Part shown: one piece after another, positions 1 through 7,441 of the stretch
Numbering within the stretch: position 1 is the stretch's first letter
How the letters are laid out: every line of letters starts with the position of its first letter
Assembly: GCA_900618425.1 (NCBI GenBank)
Contig: UZAN01046411.1
Span: forward strand, 11,491 to 23,502
Origin: Echinostoma caproni
Lineage: Eukaryota; Platyhelminthes; Trematoda; Plagiorchiida; Echinostomatidae
Reading direction: 5' to 3'
DNA: 12,012 bases
Made by a program: the position numbers and the translations under genes
Notes under the pieces: model-generated
Database searches by the model: none
What the model was told of the DNA's origin: nothing
What the model saw: the letters and a program-made list of their open reading frames with translations, nothing else

Positions 1-196
1 GGGTGGGGGGATGGGTTGCGGCTGATCACTTACAGACACCTTTGCACCTCGTGAGATGATCCTCCTTTAGGACCCAGCGTCTCAAATAGCCTGTGCTGAC
101 GATGCCCTACTCACTGCATTCCTGCTGCAGCGGACGTGTTTTACCCCACCGAAGTGAGAGGACGAAAAGACAATATCCGGGGCTATAATCGAGTCG

Positions 197-216
197 GTGA
201 ACCACTGGTGGTTCAC
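197..216. repeat. Perfect 9-bp inverted repeat with 2-nt spacer
   Basis: GTGAACCAC (197-205) is followed by TG and then its exact reverse complement GTGGTTCAC (208-216). The 2-nt centre is too small for a relaxed hairpin loop, so a cruciform or a dyad-symmetric protein site is more likely than a stable RNA hairpin. Function is unknown. Confidence 0.85.
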
Positions 217-274
217 CTAGGAGAACTGATCAAAAACCCTGATTCCAAACCAACCAATAGGTGATGTAAGAAAT

Positions 275-292
275 ACACACACACACACACAC
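275..292. repeat. (AC)9 microsatellite
   Basis: Nine uninterrupted AC units. It is one of four AC/GT tracts in the window (also 1448-1463, 11471-11518 and 11806-11827). Confidence 0.95.
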
Positions 293-370
293 CTTCCCGG
301 GTATGGCAATGATCACCGGCTCAGTTGGGCATCTCAAACGTTTGACCCCGTCCAATGGGCGTATAATCCA

Positions 371-667
371 GTGAATTGGACACCTGCGCTCAATGGATTG
401 CGGTTTTCACAAAACGCCTCGCTGCCTTGCGGGTCAGGCTTTGACTATCCAAAAGCTCCGGTTTTGGATTCCCCAAGAAATGTCACCTGTCTTGGCCTGG
501 GTAATCTGGCCGTATTCGGCTCACATGCAAACCATGGAACGTTTTTCTTTATGATTTGTTTGGCACGCGGTCTGGTCCCAGACGTGTGTGAAATGTATAT
601 CATACATAGGTACCAACAGATCCGGTATCATGATAATTCTTCATTGCTCGTTGTCATGAGAGAATAG
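371..667 (+). CDS. Uncharacterised 98-codon open frame, probably repeat-borne
   Basis: An ATG-to-stop frame of 98 codons. The N-terminal half is rich in Ser, Pro, Asn and Gly (for example NWTPALNGLRFSQN), with a Cys at residue 20 (SLPCGSG). I see no catalytic motif, signal peptide or clear membrane segment, although FGSHANHGTFFFMICLARG around residues 49-67 is moderately hydrophobic. The N-terminal wording seems familiar from many hypothetical schistosome proteins that arise from an interspersed repeat, so I read it as repeat sequence rather than a host gene. That link is from memory. No promoter or splice evidence was found, and it may not be translated at all. Confidence 0.3.
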   Translation: MNWTPALNGLRFSQNASLPCGSGFDYPKAPVLDSPRNVTCLGLGNLAVFGSHANHGTFFFMICLARGLVPDVCEMYIIHRYQQIRYHDNSSLLVVMRE

Positions 668-789
668 AAGTTCCACCTTGACTGTAGCACGCACGTAGAC
701 AAATGGATGCATCCATCGAAAGGGGCCCAAATCCTTGTTTGCAACTTGTCTACTTTAGGTCGAGTTGCTCAAAAATTCGACTGTCAATA

Positions 790-811
790 GCCAATCATTC
801 GCCAATCATTC
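790..811. repeat. Tandem duplication of an 11-mer
   Basis: GCCAATCATTC occurs twice back to back (790-800 and 801-811) with no mismatch. This is a small tandem duplication, probably a replication-slippage product. Confidence 0.9.
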
Positions 812-905
812 CACGAGCTCGTCACACACACTGATTTTTTACGTCCGCATGCGGCTGTATGCACAGCGTTATGTATGTTACTAGGGCTTACCAAAGAATA
901 TTTTG

Positions 906-930
906 TGCATGCATGCATGCATGCGTGCAT
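906..930. repeat. (TGCA)n microsatellite
   Basis: About six TGCA units, with one interruption (GCGTGC) near the right end. The unit is its own reverse complement, so the tract reads the same on both strands and can fold back on itself. Confidence 0.9.
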
Positions 931-1217
931 CCACCACAGAATAAATCGGTGAACTGGCTTACTACTCACCGGCTTATAAGTAATTCAGATGCCTTGTTAC
1001 GCGCTGAAGCCCTCTCTGTCTCTCAAGTTATTGATTTCTTGATAGCCTAACGTAATGTGGTACAGGTCTTTTTCGTGTTCCACTGGAATTCGCCCCGGCC
1101 CAAACCCACTTGACTTTTTATAACGTTATCACAATGAAACAATCGATATGCTCCAGTGCTAAAACTTTTATCCAGGGGATTGTTTATTGATTATTGTGAA
1201 TATACATATGACGGAAT

Positions 1218-1541
1218 TTGACTTTACGGTTTTTCTGTCTTCAAACTGGTGTCACACTGAGCTCTGAGCGATTCGCAGAACCCCCGATGATTGACACGCT
1301 TAGGAGTATCGACAATGAACACATCTCAGTACGCGAGCAAAATGGAATGACACATCGAAGTACTCTTGTTTCTGGCATGCAACTGGAGCGTATTAAGCTC
1401 AACCTCAATGTCCACAAAACCGATACTGAGATTGATGTCTTCTTCATACACACACACACACACGAGGGGGCTGATTTCATCTGTAATTACATCGAATAAA
1501 ATGAAATCAAGACATAAATATCGGTAGGAAAACTAAAATAA
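1218..1541 (+). other. Weak 93-codon frame and AC tract, not assigned
   Basis: A frame from ATG at 1218 to a stop at 1497-1499 includes an (AC)8 microsatellite at 1448-1463, read as a His-Thr run near its C-terminus. No domain is recognisable, and a minus-strand frame of similar length covers the same bases, so coding is unlikely. The sequence from about 1500 leads into the Penelope-like element. Confidence 0.2.
1448..1463. repeat. (AC)8 microsatellite
   Basis: Eight uninterrupted AC units just upstream of the Penelope-like relic. Confidence 0.93.
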
Positions 1542-2104
1542 CTGCTCCTTAAATGCCCGTTTCTATTCAATGGAAAACTGTATCCTCAGAGGGATGGTAT
1601 TGCTACAGGCTGTTCACTAGGACCGATATCAGCGGATGTGTTCATGGCCAAACTGGAGAACTCAGCCTTGGAATCCAAAATTAGAAAGATAAGTGATATA
1701 TTGACGATATATTTTCCATAACCCACAAAGAAGACAACCAAACCCACATCATGCAAACGTTTAGCGTGATTCACAAGTCTATAAGGTTCACCTTGAAGGC
1801 AGAGAAAGACAACAAACTAGCATTCTTTGACGTAGCTCTGCACAGGACAACTGACGAGCTGCTGGAAAGAAGGTTATACAGAAAAGAAACGTGAACCGGA
1901 GAGTACACCAACTTTCACAGTTTTGTGCCACTTACACAGAACCCTTATCCAGTGCCCTGTCTCGCGTCCACGAAAGATATGCTTCGAATCTACTTTCGCA
2001 TAGGAACTTGATCAGATTAAAAACATTTTAAGGGGAAACGGATATCCTGAAGGGTTTATTGAGAGAAATCTAGAAGAAAAATGAAACACAACCCTCCAAA
2101 GAAG
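1542..2104 (+). pseudogene. Penelope-like element reverse transcriptase, 3' part, frameshifted
   Basis: Conceptual translation on the + strand gives the C-terminal half of a Penelope-like reverse transcriptase, spread over two frames. Frame A (from 1542) reads FNGKLYPQRDGIATGCSLGP then ADVFMAKLEN, the conserved region before the active site. Frame B carries YIDDIFSITHKED at about 1697-1735, with both catalytic aspartates of motif C intact, followed by IRFTLKAEKDNKLAFFDVAL and RRLYRKET, then a stop, then GEYTNFHSF, all typical of Penelope reverse transcriptases. The frame shifts again before NILRGNGYPEGFIERNL (about 2018-2070). Several stops and at least two frameshifts make it nonfunctional. 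The N-terminal fingers region is absent, so the copy looks 5'-truncated. These enzymes copy element RNA into chromosomes in the nucleus. Confidence 0.88.
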
Positions 2105-2110
2105 TAGCTG

Positions 2111-2641
2111 TTTATTAAGCTGTCATTCAAAAAAGACTATCTGTCTGATTTGATCAAGAGAAGTTTAGCGCGTGCTGCGAGAGAAACCTTCGATGCAGCC
2201 AGCTTGTCATGCGTATTCACAGGGTCACCAATAATAAGAACATCGAATAAAGACAGTCTACCTACACTGGCTTCATCTATCGTTATCTGTTCCTTCAGCC
2301 GCGTTTGTAATGCAACCTACATTGGCCGAACGGCGAGGCAGATGTCTCAGTGGATTAAAGAGCACTGCCCACGCTGGCTTCAACACTGTGGAAAAGGTAT
2401 TACAGGAAGCGCTATCCTCGCTCACCTAGCAAACTCAGGTCACTAAGTTAAGCCTGATTCAGCCTTCAAAGTCATCTATCGAGTACCACCTCACCCATCC
2501 AAGCCGCTGCATTTCTACACCTTAGCCACTGCTGAGGCGATCGGCATTCGTTTGTTCAAACCCAATCTATGTGCACAGAAGAGATTGGCCCATGTTATTC
2601 AACTGCCGTGGCCGAAGATCGATCGCACGGATGACGCATAA
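2111..2641 (+). pseudogene. Penelope-like element GIY-YIG endonuclease, C-terminal part
   Basis: This continues the reverse transcriptase relic in a single frame broken by one TAA (2444-2446) and ending at TAA 2639-2641. FIKLSFKKDYLSDLIKRSL is the linker before the nuclease. The GIY-YIG domain follows: the first motif is degenerate (VICSF rather than an IY-type core), whereas TYIGRT (about 2315-2332) keeps the YIG motif and the arginine just after it. IKEHCPRWL follows. After the stop, AEAIGIRLFKPNLCAQKR and LPWP match the usual Penelope C-terminus. In intact elements this domain nicks DNA to prime reverse transcription. The pairing of reverse transcriptase and GIY-YIG is diagnostic of Penelope-like elements. 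Confidence 0.87.
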
Positions 2642-3300
2642 CAGTTTGATTGCAGNCCCCCCCCCCCATTCCTCTCCCTTTCAATCAATCACGGTGACTT
2701 TTGAATGACTGAATGACTATCCCTGTTCAACATTCCATTTCCTTTTGTGATCTGTACAGGCTAGATGATGGATCAATGAAGACAGTTATTCGCCTCTGAA
2801 TGTGTGTTCTCATGTCATAATGGGCATATTCTGGAATGAAAAACTTTAGTTGATCCACTTTGAAAAGGTTTCCACTGCTTTGCATAACCTTTGGAAAGCG
2901 TAATCAATAATTCCTCTCCCACCCACAACAACCTTCAAATAAGGTGCCCAATCACTCCTTTATTCGGTCACACCTTCATCCAAGTGAATAGATCAATTCA
3001 ATTGCGTGCTTGCGTATTGGTGTGAGTGTTTATCTGATACACCCGTCCACGATTCTCAGCACGTCCGCCTGCGGACACAACGATGTGTGTGGCGTGTGCG
3101 TGGTATCAAGTCAGACGATGGTTGTATCCCGATTTGGTCTCAGTAACACAGTGAAAAGAAAAATTCCAGGGTGAGACGATTGGCGCTTCAAAGCTCGAGC
3201 CCGTGATCAAAGTTGTACTAATTTACTGAATACAAAAAGAGAATATAACCAAATTCGTTGTTTCACGTGGAGCTCAAGGTGAATTTTCTTGAAACTCGCC
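2642..3300. other. Unassigned spacer
   Basis: No coding region is recognised. Visible items are a two-copy TGAATGAC tandem repeat (2702-2717) and a short dyad GTCCGC-CT-GCGGAC near 3063-3076. The part just after the Penelope coding end could be the element's 3' noncoding region, but nothing in it confirms this. Confidence 0.45.
2657..2667. repeat. Poly-C tract next to an unresolved base
   Basis: Eleven C follow an N at 2656, fifteen bases after the final Penelope stop. The tract length is likely uncertain because homopolymers of this kind are hard to sequence. Confidence 0.8.
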
Positions 3301-3307
3301 CCTCCGT

Positions 3308-3322
3308 CCGTGGTTTCCACGG
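3308..3322. repeat. 6-bp inverted repeat, 3-nt loop
   Basis: CCGTGG and CCACGG are separated by TTT. The repeat sits directly upstream of the TATATA sequence at 3325-3330 and close to the longer inverted repeat at 3350-3371. Confidence 0.8.
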
Positions 3323-3332
3323 GGTATATAGC
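3323..3332 (+). promoter_or_regulatory. Possible TATA-box-like element
   Basis: GGTATATAGC (3324-3333) resembles a TATA box. It is flanked upstream by a perfect 6-bp inverted repeat and downstream, about 20 bases on, by a perfect 10-bp inverted repeat. No convincing coding region follows on the + strand, so this could be a promoter of an unrecognised element or a chance match in AT-containing sequence. Confidence 0.18.
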
Positions 3333-3349
3333 AGTGAGTGTTGTGTGAT

Positions 3350-3371
3350 ACTACTCACACTTGTGAGTAGT
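3350..3371. repeat. Perfect 10-bp inverted repeat, 2-nt spacer
   Basis: ACTACTCACA (3350-3359) and its exact complement TGTGAGTAGT (3362-3371) are separated by CT. It is the longest perfect short-spacer dyad I found in the window. It may be a cruciform-prone site, a dimeric protein-binding site or a remnant of element ends. Confidence 0.88.
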
Positions 3372-3655
3372 GCGCAAAAAGATGTGACTGGTGGTTTATT
3401 TCCAAAATGAACAAGAACGGTTAAAGCGAATTGCTGTGCTCCAACGAATAGCTACGGACTGTTCCATTCATTACCCTGTGTGCTGCCAGGAGTCGTGATG
3501 ACATGTTTCGAACGAGATATATTGTATTATGTATGCTAACTTATCGATGTCCGAACTGTAATGCGCAATCAACAGCAACTATCCTCGACCAGGCACTGCC
3601 TTTTGGANTCAGGTTTTTGCCCAGCACATATAGATTGTACTTTATGCTGCCGTAC
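3372..3655. other. Unassigned spacer
   Basis: Nothing is recognised. A short + strand frame reads MFRTRYIVLCMLTYRCPNCN at about 3504-3563, with a CPNC pair, but it has no matching family and no extension that I can support. Confidence 0.4.
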
Positions 3656-3958
3656 TCAGTCTAACTGACTTCGCTCCCGGAACATGCGGTAAGATCCGCC
3701 CAACAGATGCTGCAAATTGGGCAAACTTTTATTTCCCATTATGGGCAAAAAAAATTCATTCAAATCTTCCGCTGATGGAGCTGTGGACGCACTGCACTGG
3801 CAACAAGTCGGCTTGTATAACTGAAAGAATCTGAGGATATTTCTAGTTTCTGAAGCATTACTGGTTTGGATTGAAAATCGGTAAATGACCCATCGATTTG
3901 TATAAACTTTCCACTGAACTATTCTATGAATGCTGTTCACGCGCACGAGCCAGGGCAT
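3656..3958 (-). CDS. Unrecognised 100-codon open frame
   Basis: A minus-strand frame of 100 codons, MPWLVRVNSIHR near the start and GGSYRMFRERSQLD at the end. A middle part, PSAEDLNEFFLPIMG, loosely recalls the linker before the reverse transcriptase in some LINEs, but no flanking domain supports that. There is no signal peptide, membrane span or known motif. It lies downstream (on the minus strand) of the RTE-like relic at 4205-5270 and is not part of its normal C-terminus. It is probably noncoding. Confidence 0.15.
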   Translation of the reverse strand: MPWLVRVNSIHRIVQWKVYTNRWVIYRFSIQTSNASETRNILRFFQLYKPTCCQCSASTAPSAEDLNEFFLPIMGNKSLPNLQHLLGGSYRMFRERSQLD

Positions 3959-4204
3959 CCGGTTGGATAATGCGGAGTGGAAAAAGTTTTAGACAACATG
4001 ATGCGGTCTAATAGAAAGCACGTTTTGCACAAATGTTTAGCTGGTTCGCGTGTGTGCGTGCGTGCGTGCGTTCCATTCACCATCATCAATAAAATAGTAC
4101 AGTGAAATACAAAGCTAATCGAACTTCACTGAATCGGAGGCGAACCTCTATGGTCGTCGCATAGAGTACACAATCTAACTGTAGGCGTAAATACCGTTTC
4201 AAGC
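3959..4204. other. Spacer, possibly the 3' flank of the RTE-like relic
   Basis: No gene is recognised. The segment contains the GTGC microsatellite (4048-4071). On the minus strand it follows the last recognisable residues of the RTE-like relic and could include its 3' noncoding end, but I could not find a tail repeat to set the limit. Confidence 0.35.
4048..4071. repeat. (GTGC)n / (GTGT)n microsatellite
   Basis: A mixed GCGTGTGTGCGTGCGTGCGTGCGT tract of period 2 and 4, near the 3' side of the RTE-like relic on the minus strand. Confidence 0.88.
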
Positions 4205-5270
4205 ATTCTGACCTAATAAACAATGACAACAAGAACGCCATTGCTATCAGTTCGCTGCCATATCCTTCACTGTCTCCAACCAACCAGTTGCACAATCTTT
4301 CAGACACCAATGCCACTAATTAGCCTTGTGTATTTCTTCATACCTCGTTTCCACATCATCGGTTGACCTCCACGTGGTTTCCTCCAGCCACCGAATGAAA
4401 CGCGGAGCGGCAGACGACAGCTCGAGACACGCAATACAAGCCTTAACTAGCGAAGTCTACTCATCTGAATTCGATGAACCGACCCGTTCGCTCTATCCCA
4501 GGTGGACCAAACTACGGCTAAACACCGATAGTTAAAAACTTCTAGTCGATGGATATCTTCAAGGTTTAAGAATAATAAAGCAAAACTGAACGAACGGTAG
4601 CACAATATACACAACCTTTCGATTTGAGTGAAACGTCAATTGTATCAGTCCTGTGTATCCCGATCGAGCCTGGGGAAATTCGGGCGGTTATCTCTTTTGC
4701 TGCACTGCCGTCATTGGTCACGCAACTACCTAAGTAGGAAAAGTAATCCACCACAACTAAATCCTGGCCATTTAGTTTCAGAGCGGGAGTAGGCGAAACC
4801 CAGTCCTGCAACATCACCTTGCACTTTGGAGGTGCAAAGCACACACCGAATGTGGCAACTGTATTTGTTAATCTATCAAGTTTGCTTTGCGCGTCCTCTG
4901 TACATTCGAACAGACAGACGACGTCATTCGAGTACTCTAAATTGCATAGCTGTTCTCCACCTCCTCATTCACTACCACTCAGTGCGTTCTCTAGTATTTC
5001 GTTTACAACGAAATTGAACAGGAATGGTGAGAGAGGGCACCCTTGACGAACGCCGCTGCTGGTGACGAATGGCCTACTTAGTTCATCATTGACCTTTACA
5101 CGACCAGAGGTACGTGAGTAAAGTGACCTTAGTAAGTACTTTTGGGGCATTCCTTTTCGAAGAATAAAGTCCATCAGAGCTTCGCGGTCAACTGANTCGA
5201 AGGTTCCCTTCAGGTCAAGGGACACTGCGATCGTTGGTCGGCGATGGGTGTGACGCCGAAGATGTTTCGG
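4205..5270 (-). pseudogene. RTE-like LINE reverse transcriptase and C-terminus, copy 1
   Basis: The minus strand reads RHTHRRPTIAVSLDLKGTF (motif A aspartate kept), SVDREALMDF, then SGVRQGCPLSPFLFNF (motif B intact). Motif C is LEYSNDVVCL at about 4914-4940, where LEYADD is expected. Next come FAPPKCKVMLQDW, YFSYLGSCVTNDG, KGCVYCATVRSVLLYYS. From 5270 down to 4569 this is one frame with a single TGA at 4965-4967 and one unresolved base at 5196. After frameshifts, LEDIHRLEVFNYRCL and WRKPRGGQPMMWKRG follow, then GWLETVKDMAAN and QWRSCCHCLL near 4212-4270. The amino-terminal endonuclease is missing, so the copy is 5'-truncated. Intact enzymes prime reverse transcription at nicked chromosomal DNA. 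Best family: RTE clade, as in schistosome SR2-type elements. Confidence 0.87.
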
Positions 5271-5274
5271 TCAA

Positions 5275-6019
5275 GTAAGTGTAGGCTACTCCAGCTTTGG
5301 AAAGTCTGTATCTATCAGTGACTGGTCAGCTGCAGCGCTCCTATCTTTTTCGCTGCAGAAAACCTTTCACCTCGAGACGGTGCTAATCTCTACACTGCTG
5401 CCCAAATGTCACCTTAGTCCCAGCATGTACAAAAATAAAAGCACTTCAATCGGAAAAAAGTGACCTGGTTCTTAGACATGTGACTGAAACACATCTGTCG
5501 CAGAGTTGAGTCAACACCCTGTGATNTCGCTCGAAAACAAACAATCTCGATTGCTACTAGTTTCAAGATTATTGCCGCGACACTACCACGTCCAACGTTA
5601 TGAAAAACGCGTGGCAATAAATCTCGATCAGAATAATATTTTCAAAAAAAACGTTATAGTTTGATACAATGTGACTTTGCGAACCGTAAAAAACAGTTGC
5701 GTGTGTCAGGGAAAATAAAAATAGAGAAATAACGTCAGAACGCGGGCGTTTAGTTCGTTCATTCCGCATACAAACGAGTGTGCTCAGGCAATCGTGTACC
5801 GATTTCAACTCCTCCCGAAACCCAGATCGATGGAGAAAGTGCAGCGGACTGGAACTGCGGGATCAGCGAAATCATTCGGCTGTTCATAGTGATCGGGGTG
5901 TTGTGTTGTTCGCTTGTTCCGAATTCCCTAACGAATGATGAATCACATTGGACTATTTGTAATCCAAACTAACAGCAAGGAATCAAATGACTGATGAATC
6001 CTGTTTGTCTGATGAGGAT
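5275..6019. other. Unassigned sequence between the two RTE-like relics
   Basis: No protein family was recognised in any frame. Minus-strand frames at 5569-5808 (79 codons, with FLFSLTHATVFYG) and 5414-5617 (67 codons, containing an N at 5526) overlap in different frames. The + strand frame at 5778-5972 is 64 codons with a hydrophobic stretch LFIVIGVLCCSLVPNSL near its end. None has a supporting motif. The segment could be an uncatalogued repeat, or sequence the RTE-like copies landed in. Confidence 0.35.
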
Positions 6020-6054
6020 GACCGCTTGTGACAATGAACACCATAAAGACAAAC
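6003..6054. repeat. 7-bp inverted repeat in the 3' flank of RTE-like copy 2
   Basis: GTTTGTC (6003-6009) and GACAAAC (6048-6054) are perfect complements separated by 38 bases. They lie just beyond the recognisable 3' part of the RTE-like relic and might form a closing stem in its transcript, or may be coincidental. Confidence 0.5.
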
Positions 6055-6061
6055 GTTCTCA

Positions 6062-6077
6062 GAGCACTTTCGTGCTC
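6062..6077 (-). repeat. GAAA-loop hairpin in the RTE-like 3' region
   Basis: On the minus (element) strand the sequence is GAGCAC, GAAA, GTGCTC: a perfect 6-bp stem capped by a GNRA tetraloop. It lies in the 3' noncoding part of copy 2. LINE reverse transcriptases often recognise structure near the RNA 3' end, so this is a reasonable but untested candidate for such a signal. Confidence 0.6.
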
Positions 6078-6097
6078 AGGTTTTGGTTCTTGCCCAT

Positions 6098-6126
6098 TGT
6101 TTTATTGTTATTGTTATTGTAATAAC
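6098..6126. repeat. ATTGTT-type short tandem repeat
   Basis: The + strand reads TTGTTTTATTGTTATTGTTATTG; on the element strand this is a run of AAT-AAC units. RTE elements commonly end in short tandem repeats, but here recognisable-looking sequence continues for some tens of bases beyond, so this may be internal to the 3' noncoding region or may itself be the true end. Confidence 0.65.
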
Positions 6127-7068
6127 TTCTGTAGGCATAAGGCCCACATTTCAGTATGAATAAAAGAGGAGCATGAAGATTGGAATATTCAGAGCAGAGT
6201 CAAGCGGAAGATCGAGAAATCTTGTAGACTGCGATTGCAATAATATTGAGTGGATACACCAGCGCCATTGTTAACGACACTCAGCCATATCACTCAGTGT
6301 CTCGAACCACCGACGACCGTGATCTCGGGGTCCCCAGCCAGGGAGCCTAACCGAACCTGGTTAGGGTTTTCATAACCTCATGCCAGGTCTTCGTTTGACC
6401 ACCCGTAACCTTTTTCCAATCACTACCTGCCTCGACAAACATCGCTCGCCGTGGCAACCTATCTGATGACATGCGTAGCACATGCAACAACTAAAACAAT
6501 CTATGGAGATCGACCGCTTGCCCCGATGGTCGACTGTGATTACCTAAAACTCTACGCCTAATCTCAGCATGGCTCGTTCGGTTTCCCCACCAAAGTCGTG
6601 CAATGCGACGTAGACTGCAGTTTTCGGACATCGACAATCCTGCAGTGCCCACGTCTCTGCACTGTAGAGCAGCACTGGCCGAACTGATGCAGCATACACT
6701 CAACCGTTGACAAACAGCCGCATGTTACGACGGAGCCACGGATGTTTCAAGTTGGAAAATACCAACCAAGCCTCCTATATGCATGCAGACACCTTTTCTG
6801 TGATACGTCCGCAAGGTGAAATATAGCTGCCCAGATAACAAAATTTGTCTACTTCCTATACTACTTTCCCAGTCAGGATGAGATTGGGTGCTGGACCAAC
6901 CCAGTCTTGTAGTAGCATTTTACACTTTGAAGGTGAAAAACGCATACCGAATATGGCCACACCAGCACTCAAACTATCCAGAAAAGCTTGCGGCTTACCT
7001 GGATCTTCACTTAGTAGCACAATGTTGTCTGCATACTCCAGGTCAGACAGCACGCAGTCATACATTCA

Positions 7069-7441
7069 CGCAAGCAATCACACGAAGTCAAGGTGCCACC
7101 TCTAGTGGTGATGAGCAGGTGGTAAGTTAAAAAAAGAAAAGCGTGGTGAATAAATTTCCAGTAATCAAGTGAGTTGAATCGAATTAGCTGAAAACTGAGT
7201 TGCGCAGCATGTTCGGTTGAGTGTTAAAACCCTCCAAATGGTCCATGACCTCGGTATGTGACGGGGGACGGGGGAGCTAATGTGGTTCGCCATTCCGAGT
7301 CCTGTGGAGCTTAGATTATCGGTTCCCATCCTTCAATAGTAGATCTTCGTGACTATGGGGATCCATTCTCCCCCTGTCTAATGTTCAGCATAAAAACATA
7401 TGTGGGTAATAAAACAAATTATAATTAACCCATGAAAAAAA
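7069..7441. other. Unassigned spacer
   Basis: No gene is supported. It contains a G-rich patch (GACGGGGGACGGGGGAGC at about 7260-7277) with only two long G runs, and is otherwise ordinary. The left limit is where the RTE-like copy 2 becomes unrecognisable. Confidence 0.45.

Larger units (their letters stand above)
1..370. other. Unassigned, relatively GC-rich stretch
   Basis: No gene is recognised here. The stretch begins with G runs (GGG, GGGGGG and GGG within the first 15 bases), carries a perfect short inverted repeat at 197-216 and an AC microsatellite at 275-292, and leads into the open frame starting at 371. Its wording resembles repeat sequence I associate with schistosome genomes, but I cannot name a family and this is recollection only. 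Confidence 0.35.
668..1217. other. Unassigned spacer with short tandem repeats
   Basis: No gene is supported. The visible structure is a two-copy 11-bp tandem repeat (790-811) and a TGCA-type microsatellite (906-930). Open frames on both strands cover the microsatellite region but are short and overlapping, as expected of noncoding DNA. The 1050-1217 part is AT-rich and featureless. Confidence 0.5.
1542..2641 (+). mobile_element. Penelope-like retroelement relic
   Basis: The fragment joins reverse transcriptase and GIY-YIG endonuclease sequence in the expected order and orientation. It lacks the 5' part of the reverse transcriptase, and I could not recognise the terminal-repeat-like ends that intact Penelope elements carry. 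A poly-C tract with one unresolved base follows the final stop closely. Boundaries are coding limits only, so the true element may extend to both sides. Confidence 0.85.
6020..7068 (-). pseudogene. RTE-like LINE reverse transcriptase C-terminal region, copy 2
   Basis: The minus strand starts in the palm domain: LEYADNIVLLSEDPGK, with motif C at 7024-7035, then FSPSKCKMLLQDWVGPAP. In another frame follow FCYLGSYISPCGRITEK, VFSNLKHPWLRRNMRLF, VYAASVRPVLLYSAETWAL, with two internal stops. Next are SLRRIARLWWGNRTSHAEIR and RRRVLGN, then RLPRRAMF, WKKVTGGQTKTWH, GWGPRDHGRRWFETLSDMA and QWRWCIHSILLQSQS, with the last recognisable stop at 6151-6153. This is the standard order of the RTE reverse transcriptase C-terminus, in at least three frames. 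Motifs A and B and the endonuclease are absent, so it is more 5'-truncated than copy 1. It overlaps copy 1 in domain content and is therefore a second insertion. The 6020 limit, covering 3' noncoding sequence, is approximate. Confidence 0.87.

Noticed and set aside
1..15. G-quadruplex
   Set aside because: The G runs are unevenly spaced with one uninterrupted run of six, and the window edge cuts the context, so the call cannot be supported.
784..1050. Overlapping short open frames on both strands
   Set aside because: They read through the TGCA microsatellite in opposite directions and show no protein motif.
1851..1866. CTGACGA followed by GGAAA as a hammerhead core
   Set aside because: These bases encode the DELLERR part of the Penelope reverse transcriptase and do not form stem II.
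4086..4316. 76-codon minus-strand frame as a separate gene
   Set aside because: It is an out-of-phase reading of the RTE-like C-terminus; the family peptide (WLETVKDMA) is in another frame.
5991..6056. Two CTGATGA sequences and a flanking stem suggesting a hammerhead ribozyme
   Set aside because: The downstream GAAA and the UH cleavage triplet are not at the required places; the bases after the ATCC/GGAT pairing read GACC.
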